The notes under the pieces: generated by a model
Told to the model about the DNA's origin: nothing
The model's database searches: none
The model's input: only the letters and a program-made list of their open reading frames with translations
Program-made: the position numbers and the translations under genes
Assembly (NCBI GenBank): GCA_003135055.1
Contig: PLDF01000194.1
Location: 6,494-52,439, forward strand
Direction of reading: 5' to 3'
Length of the DNA: 45,946 nucleotides
Source: Bryobacterales bacterium
Lineage (GTDB): Bacteria; Acidobacteriota; Terriglobia; Bryobacterales; Bryobacteraceae
Part shown: piece after piece, positions 23,926-32,929 of the stretch
How the letters are laid out: each line of letters opens with the position of its first letter
Numbering within the stretch: the first letter of the stretch is position 1

Positions 23926-26047
23926 TGACCACCAGAAGAAAGCCGTCGCTTGGGCCGCCGCTGTATGCGCCCTGCGATGCCTTGCTCGACGTCGGGAGCT
24001 CGCCCCCAGTCCAGCCTGCCGCATAGGCCGTGAAGTTCGAATCGACTGCGATCGCCAGGCCGGTATTCACCGTGGCCCCTCCGAAGTATGTTGAGTACTG
24101 CAAAGCCGCCCGCCCCGCCACGTGGGGCTGCAGCTTCGTCAGAAAGATGTCGATTCCCTGTCCCCACGCCGGTTGCGGCGCGTTTTGGGTGATCGGAAAA
24201 TCCGGCGAAAGCGTATATCCCGTGAGGTAAATAAACCCAGCCGAATCCACCGCCACGGCATACGCCACGTCGCCGTCCGATCCGCCGAAGAATGTCGAAT
24301 AATTCAGGAACGTGGTCGGAGTGAGCGCGTTCACCACGGCCACGAAAGCGTCTCCGCCGCCGCCGTAGGAGCGCTGCGCCGCATCCGCCGTTACCGGAAA
24401 ATCGAGGGAGAGCGTGTAGCCCGTCACCACCAGGTTGCCCGCGTTATCGAGAGTCATCCCACGCACCATGTCGTTCGCCGAACCGCCCAGGTAAGTGGAG
24501 TAGACCAGTGAAGCCACACCCGTCTGCGTAGTATCGAACAGCGCGATGGCCACGTCGTACCCGCCCGAATTATTGGGGTTATATGAGAATCCCTGCAGCG
24601 GAAACAGTAAGCCGTCAGTCGAGATTCCCACGTAAACCTGGCCGTTCGGCAGGAGTACCATGGCTCGCCCATCGTCGTCGTTCTCGCCGCCCAGGTAAGT
24701 GGAGTATAGCGGCGCCGTCGAGTTGTTTTCACTGATTTCCGCCAGGAACGCATCCGAGGGCCCGTACAGCACGGTCGCATAGCCGCTGGCCGTCACCGGG
24801 AAATCGCTCGACGCCGTTGTGCCCGCTACGTAGATGTTCCCGCTGCTGTCCACGGCGATGGCGTTGCCTGAATTGGCTCCGGTCTGCCCGCCAAGGAAAG
24901 TGGAATATATCAGCGCCACGCCGCCATATTGCGAGGGGTCGATTACCGCAATGAATGCTTCCGTGACCACGTCCGGTCCCAGGGTCTGGAGCGAATTGCC
25001 CGCCATCGGAAAATCCGTCGAGGTGGTGGTTCCGGTCATGTACGCCACGCCGTTCGCGTCCACTGCCACCGCCAGCGGGATATCGATGCTGCTGCCGCCC
25101 AGGTAGCTGAAGTAGATGAGTTGATCTCCGCCGGCTTGCGTGGTGTCCACGATCGCCAGGAAAATGTCGACCAGCCCGAAGTTGTCGTTATCATAGGCGC
25201 CGTTGATCGCCGGGATATCCTGCGTTGCGGTTTGGCCCACCATGTACAGATGCCCGTTGGAAGCGAGTTGCACCGCGTTGATCTGGTCTTGTCCCGTCCC
25301 GCCCAGATAGGTGGAATAAGCCAGAATCGGGTCGATCACCAGCTTGCGGCGCCGGTCGTAGCCATCCACTTTCAGCCCCACGGTATTGCCGGCAAGCAGC
25401 ACATAGCGTCCGCCGATTTCGCGGCGTCCACCGGCGCCGTCCTGATAAGTCATTTCCTGATAAATCAGTGGCCGCTTCTGCGTCAGGCGCCCGCTCGGAC
25501 TTTCCAGAACCAGGTCGCCTTCGCGCGTCACGCGCAGCCGGCCCGCCCCGCTGAAACGCATGCGGATCGCGCCCGGGTCGGCGCCTGGCGCCAGCAGGAA
25601 GTCGTATTCCAATTGGTTGTGGCTGCCGTAATAAATCACGTCGACGCCCGGATACGCCTGCCGGTACTCCACACGCGCGAAGTCCGGCACGTCCGTGTGC
25701 CAGTTCGCGCGCGCGCCGATCATGTAATTCGTGCGGACCTTCAATGCGTCCAAGCCCTCAATGACCGGCTGGGGGTTGCCATTCACCAGAGAAATATCGA
25801 TAGCCTGCGACCGGCCGAACCGCAACGACGGACCTTGCCTGGTGAACCACAGATCGTACCCGCCGCCACGGGCCGCATACCGCACCGACGGACCCCATTG
25901 GCCGCGATTCGCTTCAAAGCGCAGCGGCAACCGGGAGAGGGCCGCTTGCCCGCGCGCCAAGCCTGCGTCCGGCGGAGCCGCGGCCAAGCCGGAAACGGCG
26001 CCGGAAACGGCGTAAGCAAACACTGCAAATAAAGACACACTTCGCAT
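23918..26047 (-). CDS. Secreted SBBP seven-bladed beta-propeller protein
   Basis: This 709-residue protein has a signal peptide (about 1-23). An N-terminal domain of roughly 200 residues begins LPLRFEANRGQW and includes ARVEYRQAYPGVDVIYYG, the block that usually comes before SBBP repeats. Seven repeats with the core (L/I)xYSTYLGG follow from about residue 245 to the end (for example LAYSTYLGGTGQD, LIYSTFLGGQTG, LQYSTYFGGAT), enough for one closed propeller. Such proteins are abundant in acidobacteria and are secreted or surface-bound; their role is unknown, perhaps binding. The last codons run into the split dispersed repeat at 23874-23925, so the natural C-terminus may have been altered there. 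Confidence 0.9.
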   Translation of the reverse strand: MRSVSLFAVFAYAVSGAVSGLAAAPPDAGLARGQAALSRLPLRFEANRGQWGPSVRYAARGGGYDLWFTRQGPSLRFGRSQAIDISLVNGNPQPVIEGLDALKVRTNYMIGARANWHTDVPDFARVEYRQAYPGVDVIYYGSHNQLEYDFLLAPGADPGAIRMRFSGAGRLRVTREGDLVLESPSGRLTQKRPLIYQEMTYQDGAGGRREIGGRYVLLAGNTVGLKVDGYDRRRKLVIDPILAYSTYLGGTGQDQINAVQLASNGHLYMVGQTATQDIPAINGAYDNDNFGLVDIFLAIVDTTQAGGDQLIYFSYLGGSSIDIPLAVAVDANGVAYMTGTTTSTDFPMAGNSLQTLGPDVVTEAFIAVIDPSQYGGVALIYSTFLGGQTGANSGNAIAVDSSGNIYVAGTTASSDFPVTASGYATVLYGPSDAFLAEISENNSTAPLYSTYLGGENDDDGRAMVLLPNGQVYVGISTDGLLFPLQGFSYNPNNSGGYDVAIALFDTTQTGVASLVYSTYLGGSANDMVRGMTLDNAGNLVVTGYTLSLDFPVTADAAQRSYGGGGDAFVAVVNALTPTTFLNYSTFFGGSDGDVAYAVAVDSAGFIYLTGYTLSPDFPITQNAPQPAWGQGIDIFLTKLQPHVAGRAALQYSTYFGGATVNTGLAIAVDSNFTAYAAGWTGGELPTSSKASQGAYSGGPSDGFLLVVTK

Positions 26048-26073
26048 AGGAAAGCTCTATTAGAACACGCGTT

Positions 26074-26096
26074 CAGGCCCGGAAATACCGGGCCTG
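26074..26096. terminator. Strong hairpin CAGGCCCGG / CCGGGCCTG
   Basis: A perfect 9-bp stem with loop AAATA lies just upstream of the SBBP gene start and downstream of the vWA gene region. No U-tract follows on either strand, so it may be a repeat rather than a true terminator. The arms are related to the GACAGGCC family. Confidence 0.5.
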
Positions 26097-26182
26097 CCCT
26101 TCACAGGCGAATCCATCCGGCTACACTGAAGAGAGCGCTCGCCGGCCTCGTCCGGATCCGCCTCCCGGGCGAGAAGAAACGC

Positions 26183-26315
26183 GATGAAAACCTGCGTTTC
26201 CAGCGCTTCATGAAATCGCATGATCATTCCGACCGTATCCTGAGGCGCATCGCCGAAGAAATCGAAGAACAAATCGATTGCACGGCATGTGCCAACTGCT
26301 GGCGGGCGACGAGCT
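26183..26315 (+). pseudogene. Fragment of a YkgJ-type Cys-cluster protein
   Basis: One frame reads DENLRFQRFMKSHDHSDRIL then RRIAEEIEEQIDCTACANCW. This resembles the N-terminal part of YkgJ/Fe-S-like zinc-or-iron chelating domain proteins, in which CxxCxxCC follows an E(I/V)E..IDC segment. Here the fourth Cys of the cluster is Trp and the rest of the domain is missing. A long open frame continues to 26998, but the second half lies antisense to the vWA gene and has no family character. The remaining 26316-26626 stretch shows nothing I can support. Confidence 0.5.
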
Positions 26316-26626
26316 TGGCGACGATTGGCGGTCGACCCCGGCTAGAAAACCCGATGGCAATGTATCGATGTTCGTCGCCGGAGGGGCCGGGGGCTGCGGC
26401 GCCGAGAAAATTACCGGGTACGGCGGGCTCGCAGGGCCGGCCTCCCACTCCATCAATCAGTCCGGCGAGATTCACTTCCGCGGCCATCGGCGCGATACGG
26501 GCAGTTGACGTGCAGCCCGATAATCCACGTGGCTCGACAAATCCGGGAAAGGAGATTCATCAACCGGGATCGGGCGCCACCGTGACTCGCATAGATCGCG
26601 TTGGCCGCTCCAGTGGGAGACCGGCG

Positions 26627-28738
26627 CTACCGCAGCGTCAGCTTCGCCCACTGCCAGGCGGTGACGGTATCCGGTTGCGCCTTGTCGCCGACGTCCACGC
26701 GAACCATGTATTTCCCCGCGTCGAGACCCTTCGGAACCTCCAGCGATCCGCGCGCGAAGAGACTCGCCGTGTTCTTAGCATCGGTCTCGACGGGCATCGC
26801 CGCGCTCTCCCACACCTGTACCCCGTCCCGGAAGAGGCGGGTCCGCATCTCCAGTTGTTCGGTTCTGAGCTTGGGCCCGCCCGATGCAATCTCGAACGCG
26901 AACCGGGCGCTCTGGCCCGCCGAGTAAACGCTCGGTCCGGATGCCAGCGCCAGGTGATCGTCAATCCCAAGAGCGTGCTGGAAAACGATGCCGGATAATT
27001 GCAAGCCGCTCCCCTTCGGCTGGGGGATGGACACAAAGCCTCCGCCCGCGCCGGTTTTGCCGGTGGCTTGGTCCTGGCATGGTGCGCGAACCTGGTACGG
27101 TCCCGGTTTCGGCGCCGGCAACAGCGTCGTATAGATCAGGCCGTACTTCTGAGCCCGCTGGTAGCCCTCTTCGTCCAGGTCGATACGGCGTATCTGGTCG
27201 ATCCCTCCCTCAAGCGTCCCGCCCGCGGCGTCGAAGGCTTGGAGCATCAGGCGCAGGACGCCCGTACGGTGAATCGGCGGGCCTTCGAAAACCATGTCCT
27301 TGCCCTCGATGTAGAGCGTGGCGCGGATGAAGTAGTCGTTTTTCTCTCTCAGGTAACTCGTCTCCACTTGAAGGTCGATACCGGACGTCCGGACCGGAGA
27401 CTCGAGCGGCTGCGACAGTTGCAGCTCCGGAAGCGCCGCGGCGCCTTCCTTGTCGCCGACCCCGAAAAAGCCGGCGTGGGAGCGGACCTTGAGGCCGGGC
27501 CGGAGCACCTCCACCTTCAGCCGGTGGAAGTCGGGCGAGCCCTTGCCGTCCGGATGCATGGCCTCTGCCGGAGGTTGGAATGCAAGCAGGTAATAGCCGC
27601 GCTGGTCCGCCATCACGCGCTCCAGCCCCGCGTCGATCCGGTTCGATTCGGTGACCATGAATCCGCCGGTCTGGCTGGAGATGAACATCCCGCCCCATTG
27701 ATTGTCCCGGTATTCCGCCCGCCGGCCCTCAGTCATGTTCCGCGTCCAATCGCCCTGCCCGGGTGGCGGGCCGCTGGGTCCCGGGTCCAAACGATCGGAC
27801 GCCCCAGCGCGCAATGAGGCCAGCCCGCGGGTGTCGATGGCGTACAGCACTACGCCCGCGCGCACCGATTCGTCCACCACCCGGCGCATGCTCGCATAGA
27901 TCGGGCCGAGAAAAGCGCCGGTACCGATCTCCGTGCTCCCGTCGATGGGGTCCTTCTCGTCCTAACTGGTAAGCCGTAGCGCGTCCGAGATAAAGATGAC
28001 GGACTTTCTGCCCGGCAGATCGGCCATGCCTCGCACCACTTGCAGCAGCGCAGCCGTGGTAGCCAGCGTCGCGCGCTCGGTGGAGTCGATCTTGTCCAAT
28101 TGAGCCAGGTCCAATGACAAGAACCCTGCCAGGGTCGGCTGGCCAATTTGCTGGTACGCCGAGGCGCCGCCGATCCCGATCGCATGCGGCGTCCAGCCCA
28201 CCTGATCGACGGCCGCCATCAGCATATGCTTGTCGGGCGTGAAATCCTGCAAGGCGCCCAGACCCGCGCTCGATCGCACGACAGCGACCAGATCCCCCGG
28301 GCGTATTTGCTCCTGCACGAATTTCTTCAGCCCCGCGCGAATCCCCGGCATGCTCTCGGCCGAGGTCAGCAGATCGCCGACGAACAGCGCGATCGTGCGG
28401 CGGACGTCCTCGCGGTGCATGGGTTCCGCCGGCATGGCGGGATGTGCGGCCGTTGCGGCCTTGGCGTCCATAACAGGCGCTGTCGCGGCCAGCGAAGGTT
28501 TAGGCGCCTCGCTAAAACGGATGTAATTGCAGTGTTTGATCTCCTGCGGCTTCCCGTCGAGCAGAACCCTGAAGTCGCCGGCTTTCAGATCCGGCGCCGG
28601 GTTGCCTTGAGCGTCGGTCACGGTGGCATCCACCTGCACCAGGTCGACCGTGACGCGCAGGCGATACTCTTACTGTGCAGCCACCGAAAGACCAGCGAGA
28701 GCCGCGAAAATGAGTGACCGCCGCAGGTAAATTTTCAT
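26627..28738 (-). pseudogene. vWA-type acidobacterial protein gene with two in-frame stop codons
   Basis: One continuous frame of 704 codons begins at ATG 28738 with a signal peptide (MKIYLRRSLIFAALAGLSVA). It is broken by TAA at 28670-28672 right after the signal peptide (AAQ-stop-EYRLRVTVDLVQVDATVTD). It goes on through a vWA-related domain (RTIALFVGDLL, LPGRKSVIFISDALRL) to a second stop, TAG at 27962-27964, then continues DEKDPIDGST. The C-terminal part runs to 26627. No frameshift is seen anywhere, and the residues beside both stops fit the family. Proteins of this type (VWFA-related acidobacterial domain) are secreted and of unknown role. Two nonsense changes in a gene otherwise intact suggest recent loss; stop readthrough or sequencing error cannot be excluded. 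Confidence 0.85.
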
Positions 28739-28943
28739 GGTTGCCGGGAGGAGGCAGCGAACCGCTCCGCCTTTTCCCGTCCTCGGCTGGACGCCTGTAA
28801 CTATGTTAGCGAACCTGCTTGCCGAGAGTGTAAGCTGGAGTGCTTAAACCTACACGCTCTTGGGAAACGGAGTGCGAACCACGTTCGTGGGGCGGGCTGT
28901 TACCGATCGCATAAGCGTCTTGGACGGGCACAGGAATGAAGCT

Positions 28944-29771
28944 TTACCAACGACAAGCATCTCCGCGCTTCGGCGGAGGCGGCGGCTGACCCGGGAACCA
29001 CCTAATTGGGCTAATGCTCTGTTTCTGAGTGTGCCAGGTCACACAGGCGCGATTCCACCATTGCTTTTCGGATGCCATGTCCCGCTTGTAGGCTGCCCGA
29101 TCGCCGCACTGAAGGTCCGCCCGCTCCTTGTATAACACCGCCATGTAAGTTTGCGGTTCTACATAGCTCACAAGCTGCAAGGTTCTGGTTAGCAGCGCGA
29201 TGCCCTCCTCAACTTCGCGAATAGTCTTAGTGCGAATCTCATGGCAGGAAGGCAAGCCAATCGCCGGTTGCTTCGGTGAAAGATTGAGGCGGAATTTCCC
29301 TTCCACCAGTACGCGATAGGTGCGGCGCCAGTCGAAAACAGCAACGGCGTACAGCGCCTCCGGATCATTGGCATCGAGTGTCGCGGCCTTCCGATAGAGC
29401 CCCTCTGCCTCATCGAAGCGCGCGAGCATGTAAAGGAAATGCGCCAAGCTCTTGAGGGCGTCCTTGCGGGAGGGATCGAGGTCGAGAACCCGGTTGTATT
29501 CCTGTATGGCCAAAGCGGACCAATGGGATTCGCAGTCGATACGGCACATCCACTCATATGCCAACGCCAGGTAGAAGTGCGCGACTGTCGATCTTGAATC
29601 GAGAGAGACGGCATGCTCCAGGTGCAGGATGGTTTCCCGATCGGCGCCTCTTTTATAAGCGGCGATGCCAAGGCTCAGCTCGGTTTTCGCATCCGGAGTT
29701 TGGGAATCGAGTGACGAGACAGTGAGGGAAGAGATCGGGACGAGACAGAGATACCAGAAGTACGGGTTCAT
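28944..29771 (-). CDS. TPR protein
   Basis: This 275-residue protein has a hydrophobic N-terminus (YFWYLCLVPISSLTVSSL) that may be a signal peptide or anchor. TPR units are at about 30-62, 63-105 and 105-140 (for example EYNRVLDLDPSRKDALKSLA and GLYRKAATLDANDPEALYAV). A helical C-terminal half with LLTRTLQLVSYVEPQTYMAV looks like another family-typical TPR block. The tail ends in a run of prolines (PGQPPPPPKRGDACRW) that may be read-through into less conserved sequence. GGAGA before the ATG supports the start. Its position just downstream of the membrane protein gene suggests cotranscription. The 28739-28943 gap shows no gene. Confidence 0.85.
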   Translation of the reverse strand: MNPYFWYLCLVPISSLTVSSLDSQTPDAKTELSLGIAAYKRGADRETILHLEHAVSLDSRSTVAHFYLALAYEWMCRIDCESHWSALAIQEYNRVLDLDPSRKDALKSLAHFLYMLARFDEAEGLYRKAATLDANDPEALYAVAVFDWRRTYRVLVEGKFRLNLSPKQPAIGLPSCHEIRTKTIREVEEGIALLTRTLQLVSYVEPQTYMAVLYKERADLQCGDRAAYKRDMASEKQWWNRACVTWHTQKQSISPIRWFPGQPPPPPKRGDACRW

Positions 29772-29850
29772 AAAGCTTCTCCATCCCTCTCGCCAGGACG
29801 TGCCCGGGTGTACCGGCAGCCTGCCAGCCGGTCTGAGTTACATCGTGGAC

Positions 29851-30912
29851 TCAGAACCCGGCTCCTGCATTGGAAGCGCTGCGACTGAGCAGCCTTGCGC
29901 GCTGTTGTAAGACTGTAAACCCGAGCGCAGCCACGGGGTCGTAGCAGAATCCCAGACAAATGTCCCGCATCGCGACCGGCCACGGCTCTCTCGCCGGCAG
30001 TTTCTCGATCTCGTGAAACAGATCCGCGACTTCCTGGGGCGGAGCCGTTCGGTACTCACTGGTGAAGGCGAGCAGTCGCGAGTCCTTGAGGACAACGTAC
30101 CAGCCCTCCGCATTCCACCACCGCAGGGCTCTTGCGGGCGGCGTGTGCAACTTCCGGAGTTCTGGCGACTGGACGAGAGTATGCGCACGCTCTAATAATG
30201 GCGTCTCCCCCAGTGCAGTGTGGATAATCCGGCCGTCAAACCGATACTGAAACAGTCGTCTCTTGCTCCGCACAACCCAGACTTGCCCGTCCCGGTATTC
30301 CATCACCGTGGTCTGATAGAAATGCAGCCCACGCTTTTGCACGTGTAGGATCCGGAGTTCTGCCTCGCGCCCGTGATCGAAGGCGGGGATGCTGTACGGC
30401 GCCACAGAGCGGACGAACCAGACGGCCAGCACTAGAAAGCCCACTGCGAAGGCCGGCCATGTGCGCCGGTACAAGGGAGCCCCCCGCAGCGACCATCGGG
30501 CCGGAAGCAAGCGAAGGGAAGAGCAGCTCACCGCGATCGCGATCAGCGCCACTGACAAGATATTCAGCTTCACGAACGCGGGGAAACCTCCCTCCCGATT
30601 CAGAAAGATCCAGGAATTCCACGGCGCGAGCGACAACTCGGTTCGAACAAACCACGGTAAGGCGGCCAGGCCGGCGGCCAACCCCAGGCCATATCCGGAA
30701 CGGGGCCTGAAGAAGACCAGGACACACGCGCATAAGAATGCCAGCGGGCTCGCCTCGGCGGCGATCTCAATGGGAGGTGTCCCAACTGGACCAAAGGGGC
30801 TCGGGATTCTCTCCGGACACGCCCACGCGATGCTCGCAGCCGTGAAGAGAAAAAGCATTGCGGGCGCCAGCTTGGGTGTAACCAGGAGGCGTGCTTCCCA
30901 AGACGTGTCCAT
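29851..30912 (-). CDS. Polytopic membrane protein of unknown function
   Basis: The 353-residue protein has about five membrane helices in its first 190 residues (LAPAMLFLFTAASIAW, AFLCACVLVFF, YGLGLAAGLAALPWF, LNILSVALIAIAVSC, WPAFAVGFLVLAVWFV). An extracytoplasmic or cytoplasmic domain of about 160 residues follows, rich in charged and aromatic residues (GLHFYQTTVMEYRDGQVWVV, RLFQYRFDGRIIHTALGE). The frame extends upstream to 31170 through a dispersed repeat, so the Met at 30912 next to the first helix is preferred; a Met at 30978 is the other choice. No family is recognised. Confidence 0.75.
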   Translation of the reverse strand: MDTSWEARLLVTPKLAPAMLFLFTAASIAWACPERIPSPFGPVGTPPIEIAAEASPLAFLCACVLVFFRPRSGYGLGLAAGLAALPWFVRTELSLAPWNSWIFLNREGGFPAFVKLNILSVALIAIAVSCSSLRLLPARWSLRGAPLYRRTWPAFAVGFLVLAVWFVRSVAPYSIPAFDHGREAELRILHVQKRGLHFYQTTVMEYRDGQVWVVRSKRRLFQYRFDGRIIHTALGETPLLERAHTLVQSPELRKLHTPPARALRWWNAEGWYVVLKDSRLLAFTSEYRTAPPQEVADLFHEIEKLPAREPWPVAMRDICLGFCYDPVAALGFTVLQQRARLLSRSASNAGAGF

Positions 30913-31070
30913 ACCCGGTTGGACACCGGAAGCGCCGGGACAGTTCCTCCCATCGATAACTACCTTGTGTGGAACCATCGAGCCGGCTTGTGTCCGCGAC
31001 TCTTTCAGACGCAGTTTGGTCAAACGGGGCGCGCGCTTATTTCGCGGCTCTGTCGCGGAAATCGCCCCTG

Positions 31071-31157
31071 AGAAGCTGTGAAGCATATTGAAACATATCG
31101 CGTTCACACGAGTGTGAACGCTGCACGCATGGGCCCAGAGGGCGCCCCGTGCGCCAC
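31071..31157. repeat. Intact palindromic repeat with GCGTTCACAC arms
   Basis: A perfect 10-bp stem, GCGTTCACAC (31100-31109) and GTGTGAACGC (31112-31121), has a GA loop. It is followed by CTGCACGCATGGGCCCAGAG and GGCGCCCCGTGCGCC. This is the undisturbed form of the element that is split at 23701-23925. The motif GGGCCCAGAGGGCGCCCC is also present, inverted, inside the repeat at 40862-40963. Confidence 0.88.
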
Positions 31158-31339
31158 GCCGGTTAAGCACCCAAACAGGGCCGACGCGTGGCGTTCAGAT
31201 ACGGCGTGAGTTAAGATTGGTGATGATTTCCCCGGGTTGCTTTAGCGCGACTCGCTAGCGTCTAACGAGGCGCAAAACCAGCCGGACGGGTTTCCGTTGC
31301 GGCGGGAATTGACATCGCTAAGAGAAAAAGGAGTCCCTG

Positions 31340-32479
31340 ATGTTCCGTCTTACAAACATCGCGTTCCTGATCGGCCTGACGACTGGCCTAGGTCCGGCCA
31401 TGGCTCAAGCTCCGGCCGCGGCCCCGCCCGCACGCCGCCCGGCGCCGCCGACCCGCGATCCCCACACGCCCGGTTATGTCACGGCGAAGGAGTTACCCGA
31501 CGGCGAGAATGCTCCGGCAAAGGCCGACGGAAACTTCATCCTCGGCCCCACACACACCGCCGCGCCGGAGATGACCGCGCAGGAAGGCGTGCCGCAGGGG
31601 ACGGTCTCCACCTTCACTATGGAATCGACGAACAGCAAGATCTATCCCGGCATCGCGCGCGAGGCCGGCGCCCTAGGCACGGCGGACCCCACCGACCCCG
31701 CCAAGATCATAGTCACCACCAGCCACCCCGCTCCCTACACTCGCCAAGTGGCTGTGTATGTCCCCAAACAATACGTCCCCGGCACGGCCGCGCCGTTCAT
31801 CGTCGGGGCGGACGGACCCGACCGGGCGCTGTTCACGGCCCTCGACAATCTGATCGCCCAGCATCGAGTGCCCGCGATGATCGCCATCTCCATACGCAGC
31901 GGCGGGGGCGACGCACAGGGAAGCCAGCGCGGCCTGGAATACGATACCATGTCGGGCCTGTACGCGGAGTTCGTCGAGAAAGAAGTGCTGCCTCTCGTCG
32001 AGAAGCAATACAACGTGAAACTGACCAAAGATCCAGAGGGCCGGGCGACCATGGGCGGCAGCTCCGGCGGCTCGTGCGCCCTGATCATGGCGTGGTATCA
32101 CCCGGAGCTATACCACCGCGTTCTCACTTACTCGGGCACCTATGTGAACCAGCAGTGGCCGTCGAACCCCCAGACCGCCCACGGCGCATGGGAGTTCCAT
32201 GAACACTTGATCCCCAACACTCCGGCCAAGCCGCTGCGCATCTGGATGGAAGTCGGAGACAGGGACCTTTTCAACCCGAATGTCATGCGCGACAACATGC
32301 ACGACTGGGTGGTCGCCAATGAGAACATGGCCAAAGCGCTGGCCGCCAAGGGCTATCATTATCAGTTTGTATTTGCGCGCAACGCCGGGCACACCGACGG
32401 CGGCGTAAAACGGCAAACCCTGCCCGAAGCTCTGGAATATGTATGGCAGGGGTACCCTATCGCGGCGCCGGGGAATTGA
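31340..32479 (+). CDS. Secreted esterase of the enterochelin-esterase-like family
   Basis: This 379-residue alpha/beta hydrolase has a signal peptide (about 1-23, ending GPAMAQA) and a Pro/Ala-rich linker. A beta domain includes ESTNSKIYPGIAREAG, then the hydrolase core. The nucleophile lies in GGSSGGS (Ser 242), the acid is probably in EVGDRDLF (307-309), and the catalytic His is in ARNAGHTDGG (351). The block TRQVAVYVPKQYVPGTAAPF is typical of Fes/esterase D-like proteins in acidobacteria and bacteroidetes, some of which are feruloyl or acetyl-xylan esterases. The substrate is not known. AAGGAG 7 bases before the ATG fixes the start. Confidence 0.92.
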   Translation: MFRLTNIAFLIGLTTGLGPAMAQAPAAAPPARRPAPPTRDPHTPGYVTAKELPDGENAPAKADGNFILGPTHTAAPEMTAQEGVPQGTVSTFTMESTNSKIYPGIAREAGALGTADPTDPAKIIVTTSHPAPYTRQVAVYVPKQYVPGTAAPFIVGADGPDRALFTALDNLIAQHRVPAMIAISIRSGGGDAQGSQRGLEYDTMSGLYAEFVEKEVLPLVEKQYNVKLTKDPEGRATMGGSSGGSCALIMAWYHPELYHRVLTYSGTYVNQQWPSNPQTAHGAWEFHEHLIPNTPAKPLRIWMEVGDRDLFNPNVMRDNMHDWVVANENMAKALAAKGYHYQFVFARNAGHTDGGVKRQTLPEALEYVWQGYPIAAPGN

Positions 32480-32688
32480 TTGGCGCCGGAGAGTGCAGGT
32501 CCTTCACGTGACTCTGTCCGGATCGGCCAAGTGCTGCAGGAAGCTGCGAACGTTCTCGGCTTCGACGGCGCCGAGCGCACCGCTTTCCCGGCCTACTGGC
32601 TGCCCGTCGATTGGAATCCGGCGTGGCCGGGTGAGAGACGGGCGGCGATCTTCACTTCAATTCAGGAATGGCTTACGATAATCTGCTA

Positions 32689-32756
32689 CTAGTACCGCGA
32701 CCGCGAGATTCGGCGTGAAACCGCTTGCTGACGCGCGCGGCTCCGATCAGAGCATC
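32689..32756. repeat. GATTCGG...GAAACCGCTTGC repeat, short copy
   Basis: This copy reads CTAGTACCGCGACCGCGAG, ATTCGGCGTGAAACCGCTTGC, then GGCTCCGATCAGAGC. It lacks the CGCTATC spacer and the terminal CACGACC part. It lies between the esterase gene and the integrase remnant. No gene is supported in 32480-32688. Confidence 0.82.
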
Positions 32757-32822
32757 GCGCTTTCGCGCCTGGCCGTACCGCGTGCCGAACACAGCCGTGC
32801 CCCTGCGCGAACCGGCGGCCCG

Positions 32823-32905
32823 CCGGAGGCGAACTTGGAACAGATCCGGCTGCTCCTCGGGCGTCCTTCGGTTCAGAGGTTCGGACGCCCGAGCGGCGCT
32901 TGGGG
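32823..32905 (+). pseudogene. Remnant of a tyrosine recombinase C-terminus
   Basis: One frame reads PEANLEQIRLLLGRPSVQ at 32823-32876, which fits the conserved C-terminal block of phage-type integrases (LEQIQLLLGH.SVQTTERYLG). After 8 extra bases a second frame reads TPERRLG at 32885-32905, matching the block that should hold the catalytic tyrosine. Here Tyr is replaced by Arg. The catalytic Arg and His regions upstream cannot be found. I infer a decayed integrase gene. Confidence 0.55.
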
Positions 32906-32929
32906 AATCGTTGGCGGCATCCACGCTCA

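Noticed and set aside
26316..26998. Continuation of the Cys-cluster frame at 26210 to 262 codons.
   Set aside because: After the first 35 codons it has no family character and lies antisense to the vWA gene.
30913..31170. 86-codon upstream extension of the membrane protein gene at 29851.
   Set aside because: It translates the dispersed palindromic repeat and comes before a suitable Met next to the first membrane helix.
32480..32692. 70-residue plus-strand frame after the esterase gene, starting at TTG (GQVLQEAANVLGFDGAER).
   Set aside because: Rare start codon, no ribosome site, no recognised family, and its end runs into a dispersed repeat. It may be a relic but cannot be supported as a gene.
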